From Unio delphinus (Eukaryota > Mollusca > Bivalvia > Unionida > Unionidae): a stretch of DNA of 64,000 nt. The position numbers and the translations under genes were made by a program. Of the stretch, positions 36,112 to 44,809 are shown one piece after another; within the stretch, counting starts at the first letter, position 1, and each line of letters begins with the position of its first letter. The notes beneath the pieces are model-generated. The model did no database searches. It saw only the letters and a program-made list of their open reading frames with translations, and was not told where the DNA came from. The stretch spans positions 355,001-419,000 of the forward strand of contig JAQISU010000115.1 of the NCBI GenBank assembly GCA_029339505.1. Direction: 5' to 3'.

Positions 36112-36408
36112 ATGAAAGATTTAAGTATAATGAATCATTGCAAATGGCTCATGATTGGATCAGTGACTCCTTGTAACAAATCATGTAGAAATGAATTCTG
36201 TGGGTATCATATGCAGAGTTTTCGACGTGGAAGCCTTGGTCCGTTACCTTGTATTCGATGTGGGGTTGGGGTCAGGGGAAAATCGCAGTTGTGTCTAAAT
36301 TGTGGTGGCAAACGATATAGAGAGTTGAAGCGTTATTATGACAAAAGAATAAAAAATTCTGACCCTGACAAAGTCCCTGACAAAATCATAAGAACTCCTC
36401 AAGACTAG
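36112..36408 (+). CDS. Small double zinc-finger protein
   Basis: 98 residues, intact. Cysteines and histidines are in two clusters: CNKSCRNEFCGYH (about 22-34) and CIRCGVGVRGKSQLCLNCGG (about 49-68), the second a CxxC...CxxC ribbon. A basic tail follows (KRYRELKRYYDKR). It probably binds nucleic acid or modulates transcription, but I do not know the family. An early second ATG at residue 7 is an alternative start. A decayed homologue keeps the CLRCGDGVRGK core in copy 2, in the same position next to PolB, which supports it as a real conserved gene. Confidence 0.75.
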   Translation: MKDLSIMNHCKWLMIGSVTPCNKSCRNEFCGYHMQSFRRGSLGPLPCIRCGVGVRGKSQLCLNCGGKRYRELKRYYDKRIKNSDPDKVPDKIIRTPQD

Positions 36409-36480
36409 ATCGAAAGATTCTCCAGTGATGTTATTATTAGACCAAACAATGAATTAGACAAACAATAGTATAGTATATAA

Positions 36481-36973
36481 ATGAACCAAGAATTCCGACC
36501 ACACCCTGTGATTACAAATTATGAAGCATCCAGTGATGGTACTGTCAGACACTGTAGGTTGAAGAAACCGGTCGGTTTTGTGAGTAATCAAGGGTATTTG
36601 AGGTTTGGCGCTGGAAATAAAATTTATCTCAATCATCGTTTCGTGTATGAATGTTTTTTATGGATTGATCAATGATGGTTTTCTTATTGATCATATTGAT
36701 TCCAATCCTCAGAATAACAAATTGGATAATCTGCAAGTTGTTACACAGAGTGAGAACACCAAACGAGGAAAGACTGGAAAATGCTTGAAAAAAGCGAGAC
36801 CAGTAAAATCTTTTAATACGGCAACTAACGAAGAAAAAATATTTTCATCTATGAATGAAGCCGGAAGGTATTTCAATATTTGTATGCCCTCAGTACGATA
36901 TGTTGCAGAACAAATATATCGATCTGCGATTTCAAAAAAGAGCGGACAAAAAATTCAATTTAGTTATGTATGA
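36481..36973 (+). pseudogene. HNH/NUMOD homing-type endonuclease, one frameshift
   Basis: The N-terminal part (RPHPVITNYEASSDGTVR) resembles a NUMOD4-like DNA-contact region; it runs into an HNH core with IDHIDSNPQNNKLDNLQVVT, and then a C-terminal NUMOD1-like helix-turn-helix (FSSMNEAGRYFNI). The first part is read from 36481, the rest in the next frame from about 36660. The switch lies in a T6 run at about 36655-36660. Total about 163 residues. Such nucleases cut DNA and drive homing of the DNA that encodes them, and are commonest in phages and organelles. Here it stands as a free gene between the zinc-finger gene and the next ORF. Copy 2 holds a relic in the same place. Confidence 0.82.
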
Positions 36974-37016
36974 TGCGTCATATTTTTCATTTGGAAGTAT
37001 ATCATTGTTATAGAAT

Positions 37017-37280
37017 ATGAATTCTGAAAAAATCAGTGGCATTATAGCTGAAATTTTAGATTTGAAAAGTCAGGATATTAAACTATCAGATGGGTTAAAT
37101 CCTGATCAAATTGTGTCCGATTTTCAGGATATAGAATACGGAGTTAACACTAACAAATATATGCTGCCAAAGCAATATGCGCTGATCAAAAAAATTCAGA
37201 ATTCTATTCGGGACTCTCTTGCATTTTCCAGTGACGTAAGTGTGTTTGTCCCGTTATTTACTATCGTGGAAGAAATATGA
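37017..37280 (+). CDS. Unknown small protein, possibly ending at an early stop
   Basis: 87 residues, acidic, no recognised domain. The same frame stays open after the TGA at 37278-37280 for another 14 codons to a TAG at 37323-37325 (KELGREYELKK), so the stop may be a mutation. A frameshifted homologue in copy 2 (about 53730-53890) keeps the LKPEQIHSEF-like stretch that matches LNPDQIVSDF here. This shows it is a conserved gene of the element, lying at the border of the non-coding hairpin region. Confidence 0.6.
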   Translation: MNSEKISGIIAEILDLKSQDIKLSDGLNPDQIVSDFQDIEYGVNTNKYMLPKQYALIKKIQNSIRDSLAFSSDVSVFVPLFTIVEEI

Positions 37281-37363
37281 AAAGAATTGGGTAGGGAATA
37301 TGAATTGAAAAAGGAGGTTAATTAGAAAATTAGTAATATACGAACGTTAATTCAAGAAAACAG

Positions 37364-37445
37364 ACCGTAAAATCTCAAGGAGATTTTGTCATTTTTTGAT
37401 TGAAATTGTCTACTTGACCGTAAAATCTCAAAGAGATTTTCATTT
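37364..37445 (+). repeat. Two short perfect hairpins, AAAATCTC/GAGATTTT
   Basis: At 37369-37387 and 37422-37440 the sequence AAAATCTC pairs with GAGATTTT across a 3-base loop (AAG, then AAA). Both are preceded by CCGT and followed by T-rich sequence, and both sit just after the preceding gene. They may mark transcript ends, but this is inference. Confidence 0.6.
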
Positions 37446-37570
37446 TTTAGCATTTTTTGATTGAAATTGTCAAAAATCGACCCTCAAAAGAAAAGGTGAA
37501 AATCAGTGAAAACAGTGAATAAAAAATATTTCACAGTGAAAAAAAAAATCGATGGACGATCAAAATAGAA

Positions 37571-37623
37571 TGGCGAAAGTGTCAGTATTAAATATTTTAT
37601 ATACAATTTGGACACTTTCGCCA
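37571..37623 (+). repeat. Hairpin 1, 13-bp stem
   Basis: TGGCGAAAGTGTC (37571-37583) pairs perfectly with GACACTTTCGCCA (37611-37623) around a 27-base loop containing AATATTTTATATACAATTT. Confidence 0.85.
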
Positions 37624-37683
37624 AACCTGATAGAGCTGTTAAAACATCAAAATAAGACTGCCACAGTGGTGTTAAAAATCATC

Positions 37684-38060
37684 AAAATCAGTGAAAATAT
37701 TTCACAGCAATGAAAAACATTTCACACAGCAATAAAAAATATTTCACAGTGAAAAAAAATATTTCACACACAGCAATAAAAAATATTTCACACACAGCAA
37801 TAAAAAATATTTCACACAGCAATAAAAAATATTTCACAGTGAATAAAAAATATTTTACATTTCACAGCAATAAAAAATATTTCACAGTGAATAAAAAATA
37901 TTTCACACTGAATAAAAAATAAAAATATTTCACACTGAATAAAAATATTTCACACACAGCAATAAAAAATATTTCACACAGCGAATAAAAAATATTTCAC
38001 AGTGAATAAAAAATATTTCACACTCAGCAATAAAAAATATTTCACAGTGAATAAGAAATC
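37684..38060 (+). repeat. Tandem array of AATAAAAAATATTTCACA-like units
   Basis: About 18 copies of an 18-22-base unit ending TATTTCACA or TATTTCACACA, with a variable short insert (CAGCA, CAGTGA or CTGAA) between units. It lies between hairpins 1 and 2. The 70-residue reading frame through it is a repeat artefact. Confidence 0.85.
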
Positions 38061-38103
38061 GATGGAACGTTAATGGATGGTTCTGATTAGTTCAATGGAA
38101 AAG

Positions 38104-38155
38104 TGGGGAAAGTGTGATAATTAATATTTTATATACAATTTCCACACTTTCCCCA
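38104..38155 (+). repeat. Hairpin 2, 13-bp stem with compensatory changes
   Basis: TGGGGAAAGTGTG (38104-38116) pairs perfectly with CACACTTTCCCCA (38143-38155). Against hairpin 1, two stem positions have changed on both sides so that pairing is kept. The loop has the same ATATTTTATATACAATTT core. Confidence 0.85.
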
Positions 38156-38233
38156 TCGATGATAGAAGTTGTTTTATAATGAAATAACACTTCCATGACC
38201 GTGTTAAAAATCATCCGACATGTCAAAAAAAAA

Positions 38234-38286
38234 TGGCGAAAGTGTCAGTATTAAATATTTTATATACAATTTGGACACTTTCGCCA
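38234..38286 (+). repeat. Hairpin 3, 13-bp stem
   Basis: Stem TGGCGAAAGTGTC (38234-38246) with GACACTTTCGCCA (38274-38286). Stem and loop are identical to hairpin 1; the flanks match hairpin 4 more closely. Confidence 0.85.
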
Positions 38287-38361
38287 CCAATGATAACACC
38301 CTTAAGATGTCAAAATAACGTTTCCATGATCGTGTTAAAAATCATCCGACATGTCAAAAAT

Positions 38362-38413
38362 TGAGGGAACTGTCAGAATTAATATTTTATATACAAATTG
38401 GACAGTTCCCTCA
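38362..38413 (+). repeat. Hairpin 4, 13-bp stem with compensatory changes
   Basis: TGAGGGAACTGTC (38362-38374) pairs perfectly with GACAGTTCCCTCA (38401-38413). Several stem positions differ from hairpins 1-3 on both strands in matching fashion. The loop core ATATTTTATATACAAATT is kept. Confidence 0.85.
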
Positions 38414-38571
38414 TCAATGATAACGCCCTTAAAATGTCAAAATAAGACTTCCACGATGGTGTTAAAAATCATCAATTAACTGAAAAATAATTTCGGGTTC
38501 GGGAATTCAAGTGAAAATCATCGATGGGAAAAATTGTTTTACAATTGAAAAATTGTTTACAATTTCAAATA

Positions 38572-39582
38572 ATGGTCAATGAAGCATTAACGACCCAATT
38601 GGCTCGTGAGAGACTAAATGCAATTAAGAGATTTATACCAATTCGCGACTCTATAAGAAATAAACTGCAAGCTAGACAGAGTTTACAAACTGATTTTGCT
38701 GTGGGATCTGAAGAATTGTTTAAACCAGTAACCACAGCAACGAAGGGGGTAGAGCATGATATACGGGGTGATACGGGAAAATCTCTTATTGGTGAACTTG
38801 AAAAAATAGCAGCGGAAACTGAACAAACAAAACAAGCTGTACAAAAAATGGAATCTAAAACACCTGAATCAAAAAGAACATTAGATGATTTACGCGTGAG
38901 ATTTAACGAGGAAGGGTTAGCAGCTATTGATAAGACCGATCCACCAGAAATTCCTGCGCTTGTTGTTGCGACTTATGAAAACAGAAAAAAAATGTTGAAA
39001 CCAGAACATCATAAATATGTTAGAAATATAACTCACTGGGCTGATAGTTTCTGCAAAATCAAAACAAAAACAAGTCAAATTGACACAACAAGTGCATCAT
39101 ACATTGAATATATCAAGATGGTGAGTACAGTGTATAATCAATATGAAGAGTTTAAACAACAACAAAAACCGTAAAAATTGCAAGGAAAGCGACAGCAACC
39201 TGCAAAGAAAATATCTTTTTCACCTAAAAAACAACAACAACTACCTGATCGAGATGATAATTTTAGTTATTTACAAGAAACGGATTTAGAAAAACTGGAT
39301 CAAGCAACTGGTTATAGCGGGAAGGGACTTGCCCAGAAATTGCCAGCCATTTCCAAAGATTCCAGTGGAATCTCAAGCGTTTCATGTCCTGGTAATGTTC
39401 TCAGTGATATATCACGATTAGAAGTTCTCATCGGAGGAAAACGGGCTGGAAATAACTCACCGGAAATAATTAATGAAGCAGCTGATATCTGTAGACGGTT
39501 ATTTCAAGGTGGTATCATGGATATCAAAACATATCGAGGCTTCATTAGCGACTTAGTGGAAAATGGGTATCATAGTGACTGA
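38572..39582 (+). pseudogene. Unknown virion-block protein, one in-frame stop
   Basis: A reading path of about 336 codons broken only by TAA at 39172-39174. The N-terminus (VNEALTTQLARERLNAIKRF) is helical. A coiled-coil stretch (about 85-125, GELEKIAAETEQTKQAVQKM) follows, then a Gln/Lys-rich region after the stop (QQQLPDRDD) and a C-terminal helical part. The start at 38572 is preferred to 38524, because copy 2 keeps MVGESLTTRLARKKL at the same point and no similarity before it. It is the first gene of the structural block. I do not recognise the family; a minor virion or core protein is the likeliest role from its position. Confidence 0.65.
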
Positions 39583-39645
39583 AAACGCAACACTAGTATT
39601 TAGAAATTGCTAGCAATTAAAAACACTAGTGTTTTAATAATAAGA

Positions 39646-40071
39646 GTGATCATACACTACAATCATGATAAACCAACCAGCGTCTATGTGGTAAACTCAC
39701 GATTGCCTGTTTATAGAGCATATTACGGAGATGGTTTCGGTGATACAATTGCAGGGTAATTTACAAGAATGGCCCCATAGGTGATGCCGTTAGCCAAACA
39801 ATTAGGAATGAAAGCCATTGATGTTATTCGCGATAAGGGTATTAGTGCTGGTGGAGATCTTGCCGGGAAAGCGTTTTCAGCCGCGAAGAATAAATTAACA
39901 TCATTAGTTAGACGGAGAAAGAAACCGTTACCATCTACTGCAGTTATGCCTGCAAGTGTTAGTAAAAAAATAAATAACGCAGTAGATGAAAAACTAGAGT
40001 CATTGATGACTCCCGACCAAAGCAACATTGCAAATATGATAGCAGGAATTGGCTTACAGCTACTACGGTGA
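39646..40071 (+). pseudogene. Small basic pX-like protein, two in-frame stops
   Basis: In one frame the sequence reads SRLPVYRAYYGDGFGD, then a hydrophobic segment, then GMKAIDVIRDKGISAGGD and a basic stretch (VRRRKKPLP), ending before the TGA at 40069-40071. TAA at 39757-39759 and TAG at 39778-39780 interrupt it. The Leu-Pro-Val-Tyr-Arg opening, hydrophobic core and basic middle recall the PX/minor-capsid proteins that precede the major capsid gene in Polintons. No clear ATG is seen at the front, so the 5' boundary is approximate. Confidence 0.6.
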
Positions 40072-40105
40072 AGATCGCAATTTAGATCAATGGATATATA
40101 ATAAA

Positions 40106-41486
40106 ATGTTAAAAAGGTCACCTGATCCAGCGTTTGATATAGACGCACCAGTCTCGAAGGATGATTCTGTACGCGATTATCAATATTACGCCTATCATGC
40201 AATAGACTCAAATAGTCGATCAAGAATTGAACTTCAAGTTCATGATACCAGTAAATATTTTCTACCCGCTGAAGCGTTTATTGAAGTAGAAGGAGAACTT
40301 GTAACAGCTGCTGATACACCTGCTGTACCAGCACCGTATCCAGTTGGTACTCAAGTCGGGTTTGTCAATAATGGTATCATGGCGCTATTTGAGAGTGCTA
40401 GATATCTCATAGATGAAAAAAAAATTGAGTCGATAGATCGCGATGTTGATGTGGCTACAACAATAATCGGGCTAGCAAGATATTCTGATGATTATACAAG
40501 ATCAACAGGACCTTCTTTGATGTTTGCAAAAGATGTTAAAAATACCGCTGGAGGAAATCAATTTGTTGTAAGACGACCAAAGAATAATGCTGGTGCCGCT
40601 GATGTTGATGTTGAAAATATGATTATAAACAACGATCCCAATTTCAGTCTAGGAGCTGCAACACGGATATCAATGTTGGAGGGGCGGCGTAAATTATTTT
40701 CATGCGCGATTCCACTACATCATATATTTGGATTCTGCAGAAATGTCCGAAAAGGTATTTATGGAGCGAAGCATACAGTAGCACTCGTGCGAAAGAGTGG
40801 TGATAATGATGAAATTTGGAGGATTTCCGCAGACAATGCAAATCCAAATGCTAATGCCGGTAAGGTCATTTTAACAAAAATATCATTGTGGATGCCAGTG
40901 TTTACTCCATCAATCACCGCAGAAGAACGATTACTTATCATTTATGGACCAAGGAGGAAAATCATTACTAAGTTGGCTAACGGTAAGTACAGATGTTAAA
41001 CAATCAAATATTAACGGGTTATTCACGTGGAACATAGCATCAAAATAAGGTGTTGCTGCGCCACGTCATATATATATTGCGTTACAGGATACCACACGAG
41101 ATGGCAATCAACTCTCCAGCCATATGATATTTGATCCATTAGGTGTTAAAGACGTCTCACTGAGAATAAACGGCCAGCAGGAACCATCCGAAGATATACA
41201 ACTTAATTACGGTCAAAATCATATTGCACGCGTGTATCATAGGTTGTTGTCGTTTATGGCACGCGATCAAAATGTCGATACCGGTCTGCAAATATCACAG
41301 TATGATTTTAAGAATCTGTATCCGATCTATTACTTTTCACTGGAACATCTTGATTTGACAAGACAGTCAGTTGTTGATATACACTTTAGAGCTAATTTGC
41401 TTCGTGGTACTATTGATAATTATAGAGCAGTTGCTGTCATTCTCAGCGATAAATCAATGTTCTCGAAGGTGTTGGCGGACGAATGA
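40106..41486 (+). pseudogene. Major capsid protein (double jelly-roll type), one frameshift and one stop
   Basis: About 460 codons, in the size range of Polinton/adintovirus major capsids. The first part, from the ATG at 40106 (LKRSPDPAFDIDAPVSKDDS), runs open to about 40950 with beta-rich text such as FLPAEAFIEVEGEL and ISLWMPVFTPS. The reading then shifts near 40950 and continues in another frame (GLFTWNIASK), which holds a TAA at 41046-41048. It is open from there to 41486 through DVSLRINGQQEPSED and YPIYYFSLEHLD. ATATATAATAAA just before the ATG is the TATA-like start context seen at other genes. The position before the protease and after pX fits the family order. I assign it from text and context, not from a structure comparison. 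Confidence 0.8.
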
Positions 41487-41578
41487 GAGTGGTAGATGCG
41501 CCAGTAGAAAATATGTAAACGATTTTCTCGATGAAATTGCTTTACAATTTACGATTTAGAATCAATCTATTATGTATA

Positions 41579-42079
41579 ATGTCATACAGTGTTATTAGTG
41601 TTGCGTTAACCCCCGGTCAAATCAAGAAATTGCAATCAGAATCAGCTAAAAAATGTGGAACCACTATCACGCTGAAACCCAATCAAATGACTGGCGGGGC
41701 GAATAAATTATCGCTGACAACTCGTCAAATAAAACATTTCAATGATGCACTTGTAGCAAAAAAAAGTGTTCAGATTACTATTTCTGCGGCTGCTATCAAA
41801 AATATGATTAAAACAGGCGGTATATTCCCGTTATTTGCTGAGTTACCAGGATTAATTGCAGCGGCCGCACCAGCAGTTGCAAAAGCTGTCGCATTGGGAG
41901 CAGCTGGAGGCTTGGGAGCAAAAGCGGTACAAGGCATTGCTGAATCATATGAACCGAAGAAGAAAGGACGCGGATATAAAAAAAAGGGAAAGGGTCTAAG
42001 ACTACCAGGAACCCCGTATTCATGGTACAGCGGGAGATCCGTTCACGGATCAGGTCTAAGACTAGGACCGGTTTACTAG
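41579..42079 (+). CDS. Basic membrane-active pX-like virion protein
   Basis: 166 residues, intact from the ATG at 41579. The N-terminal part has a repeated 'L-T-x-x-Q-I-K' pattern (LTPGQIKKLQ, LTTRQIKHF). A strongly hydrophobic Ala/Gly-rich segment follows (about 95-125, LPGLIAAAAPAVAKAVALGA), then a Lys/Gly/Arg-rich tail (KKKGRGYKKKGKG). This layout is that of the adenovirus pX/pVI-like or membrane-active proteins reported in adintoviruses and Polintons, thought to condense DNA or disrupt membranes. It lies directly before the protease, which would be expected to cleave it; possible sites were not scored. Confidence 0.72.
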   Translation: MSYSVISVALTPGQIKKLQSESAKKCGTTITLKPNQMTGGANKLSLTTRQIKHFNDALVAKKSVQITISAAAIKNMIKTGGIFPLFAELPGLIAAAAPAVAKAVALGAAGGLGAKAVQGIAESYEPKKKGRGYKKKGKGLRLPGTPYSWYSGRSVHGSGLRLGPVY

Positions 42080-42099
42080 TTGAGGAATCTTTGGTTCCA

Positions 42100-42537
42100 A
42101 TGTCCAATTTTGATTTAATTGATGCCGCTAAAAAACTAGCGATAAAAAATTTCAGAGGTGTTTTTATGAAAGATCAGTTACCGGCACAACCCAACAGCGT
42201 TGAAACCGGTATTATTAATTTAGATAACAGCACCGGACCTGGAACTCATTGGGTTGCATACGCTATTGATCCACGTGGGATTGTTTATTTCGATTCATAT
42301 GGATTAGCCCCGCCGAAGGAATTTATGCGTTATATAAATCGCTTAAAGACTTTTCCAATGAAGACTTGGTATTCTACGCTACCAACACAACAAATGAATG
42401 ATCCACCAATATGTGGCAGCGAAGTATTAAATGTCCTTGACGCTATTTCTAACTCCTTGGGTAACCCAAGGGGAAAACCACCACATGTTGTCGTAAATGA
42501 ATACACCAGTAATCGCTGGAAATCGAAACGATTTTAG
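42100..42537 (+). CDS. Adenain-like cysteine protease
   Basis: 145 residues, intact from the ATG at 42100. The catalytic residues of the adenovirus-type C5 protease fold are visible: H50 in GTHWVAYA, D65 in VYFDSYG, a Gln at 97/98 and C105 in PPICGSE. This enzyme matures capsid and core proteins. At 145 residues it is shorter than adenovirus protease (about 200), as is usual in Polintons. It lies 20 bases after the pX-like gene and 6 bases before the fibre-like gene. All catalytic residues are kept. Confidence 0.9.
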   Translation: MSNFDLIDAAKKLAIKNFRGVFMKDQLPAQPNSVETGIINLDNSTGPGTHWVAYAIDPRGIVYFDSYGLAPPKEFMRYINRLKTFPMKTWYSTLPTQQMNDPPICGSEVLNVLDAISNSLGNPRGKPPHVVVNEYTSNRWKSKRF

Positions 42538-42543
42538 AGAGAT

Positions 42544-43422
42544 ATGTATAAAATAACAATGATTGATATTTGGGGAAGATCGTTATCAGCGATGAAGAAA
42601 CCCGGTGACGATGGCACTGCAGGAATATCTGCAACCGGTGATATAAAAAAAATAATCGAAGATGAAATAGCTGAGACGTTGAACTTAACAAGTGTTGATC
42701 CTAATGAAATAGTTGTATTTCAAGATCGTCAGGGTAAATTGAAAACTAGTAATGTGTCGTTGGATGATATTATGGTTAAACAACGAAACGCAATCGAGGA
42801 TACTATCGTGTTATTTTCCGATCAGGGTAAACTCAAACCGGGTGTACTTATTTCGACGATTACAGATAGATTAAAAACTCTCAACGATGAGTTAAAAAAT
42901 TCAGTGTTGGAACTAGCAACACTTCAATCTAAAACTGAAGAACACGGAAAACAGTTTTCAAATTTTCGTTGAAACGTCGTGGATAAATTTATTAGAACCC
43001 CGTTGGATAAAATTGAAATACAACTCCCTGATATTAAAAAATCCATCGATGAGACGAAAAACTTCATCGAAGCAATCAAAGGTGATGCAACGAGGATGTT
43101 AACAATCATTGAAAAAACAAAAATTCCTCATGAGAAAACCAACAACGTAGTATACACGATCCAACACGGATCATTTGCGTGGACACCTACAAACAAGAAA
43201 TTAGATATCACTGCAACCGTTAAAGGTATTTATCGATTAACACTAGTGACAACGACTCAATTTAATATTTCACCGTCGAGTTCATCCGGGGTCAACAATA
43301 CGATTTCAACGATCATCGACAAGGATACAACTGAAAAGTTCACGATAACATCTACTGATAAAAAATTGGTTAGGGTTTCAACAACGTGGTATTTGGAATT
43401 CGTAGCGGATTTAAGTAAATAA
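42544..43422 (+). pseudogene. Fibre-like protein with coiled-coil shaft, one in-frame stop
   Basis: A path of about 292 codons interrupted by TGA at 42970-42972. The order is a short N-terminal segment, repeated VVFQDRQGKLKTSN/IVLFSDQGKLKPGV-like units (about 55-100), coiled-coil heptads (about 105-185), then a beta-rich Ser/Thr-rich C-terminal domain (from HGSFAWTPTNKKLD). A thin trimeric shaft with a distal head would look like this, and its place after the protease fits a vertex fibre. No homologue is recognised, so this is inference from architecture. Confidence 0.55.
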
Positions 43423-43460
43423 CGGTTTCAATAGAAATCGTAAACTGATATAAAAATAAA

Positions 43461-43824
43461 ATGATTAAAAAATACCAAAGAAGAATCACAGCAGCTGATG
43501 TTACCGTGTACGCTGTGAGTGGTGTAATCACCGGAGCTGGTATTATATTATCCTCGGTAACAATGATTGCCCCGATAGCTGTTCCAATTTGCATATCCGC
43601 GGCAACAACAATCGCGGGAATAATTTCGATAGTAAAAAAAAATATCATCATGCAGCCAGAGTAAACTGCAAGACTACGTGATTAAATTTCATGTTGTGTC
43701 CACTGCATACTCGCAATTATCCTTGTTGATATCGTCATCGTTCGATGATACAATTATATCAGATAGTGAGTTCTCAGCGATGGTCAGTATTTATGATTCT
43801 GCGATGTCAAAATTAGAGCGATAA
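43461..43824 (+). pseudogene. Small two-helix membrane protein, one frameshift
   Basis: The N-terminal 60 residues hold two hydrophobic helices (VYAVSGVITGAGIILSSVTM and IAVPICISAATTIAGIISIV) after a basic start (IKKYQRRI). A run of nine A at 43634-43642 marks a frame change. Beyond it the text (QSKLQDYV, then DDTIISDSEF) matches the helical C-terminal tail often seen in this class of Polinton membrane proteins, ending at 43822-43824. About 121 residues in all. The role is unknown; membrane insertion during assembly or entry is plausible. Confidence 0.65.
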
Positions 43825-43840
43825 CAACAGTATAATAACA

Positions 43841-44780
43841 ATGACAACACCGCAGGAATTACTTCAACGAATAGTGGAGAACACAAACCCAGTACAAACA
43901 AGTATGATCTCAATAACCTCAACGAATCCAGAATTCAGTGTGAATTTCCCTATCCCAGTCCCCGTTACGGAGATAGAGCTAGCAAAGCTACGAGTGTATC
44001 ACAGTTGGCCTAATATCAGATCAAAATCATTTGGTGGTCAACAACCCAAAAATTCACTGGTGTTTGCAAATAAGAATAAAGACGACGGTACCCCAGACTG
44101 GAACGTTGTTTCCATACCAACCAGATCATACCAAATTGAACAAATCAATGCTGAATTGCAACGTAGAATAAAATCCATTACTGGAGCAGAATCGAAAAAA
44201 GCTATAACGGTTCATGAGCCAACACTATCATCTGCCATTGAAATAAACTCACCAAATTATGTCGTAGATATCTATCAGAGTTCTATTAGATCCATATTAG
44301 GATGGCCTGAAATCCCACCTCAACGAGAACTCGTTAATTTACCACCTGAACCACAAAAAAACTGATTATATCACCGACAGGAGAAAATCTGACAATCCAA
44401 TAAAGAGTTATAGCGATTATGACAAATTGAATTTTTTCACTGAAAAAGATGGAGGAAGGTGGGGTAAATACTATATAACTCGACAGGATAAAATCACTGA
44501 AAATTTCACAGCGTTCAATAATGATATTTCACTGTTGTTAATATCCCTTAAATCCGGCTCTCTCACCCGAGATGAATTTATCAGCGTCGTAGAAACATGT
44601 AACAAAATCATCAGTGACATGTATGATTTCAATGTGTATATCATTCAAGAGGTATTTCTTGACAGAAATTCTAATACGAAAATAGAATTTGCAACGAAGT
44701 ATAATATACGCCAAGAAGATATTACCAAATTCGATCTACCAGGATATAACGAACCAGAACTAAAAAAAAATTCTCAATGA
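43841..44780 (+). pseudogene. Penton-like protein, N-terminal region, then a helical protein in the next frame
   Basis: The first frame (43841-44365, 174 residues) is beta-rich, with FSVNFPIPVPV and IPTRSYQIEQINAEL, a pattern of the minor jelly-roll/penton-like proteins of Polintons and adintoviruses. It closes just after a seven-A run (44355-44361). The next frame is open from that point to 44778-44780 and is helical (ENFTAFNNDISLLLISLKSG). Either one gene is frameshifted at the A run, or two genes overlap; the ATG at 44427 would serve the second. I favour two genes, because the two parts differ in character. Confidence 0.55.
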
Positions 44781-44809
44781 TGCCATCAATATTGGTTTTA
44801 AAATAATTC

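Larger units (their letters stand above)
37500..38475 (+). other. Non-coding hairpin region of the element
   Basis: About 1 kb between the early-type and structural gene blocks has no coding sequence. It contains four long-loop hairpins, an A+T-rich tandem array, and repeated flanking text (ATGATAACACCCTTAA, GTGTTAAAAATCATC). The layout of repeat units with constant loops and changing stems suggests a structured RNA, replication origin or regulatory region. Copy 2 has nothing similar in the corresponding place. Confidence 0.75.

Noticed and set aside
37684..38060. CRISPR array
   Set aside because: Units are about 20 bases with 3-6-base variable inserts, no spacers of 25-40 bases, no cas genes, and eukaryotic context.
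37571..38413. microRNA precursors
   Set aside because: Stems of 13 bp with 26-27-base loops are too short in the stem and too wide in the loop for canonical precursors.
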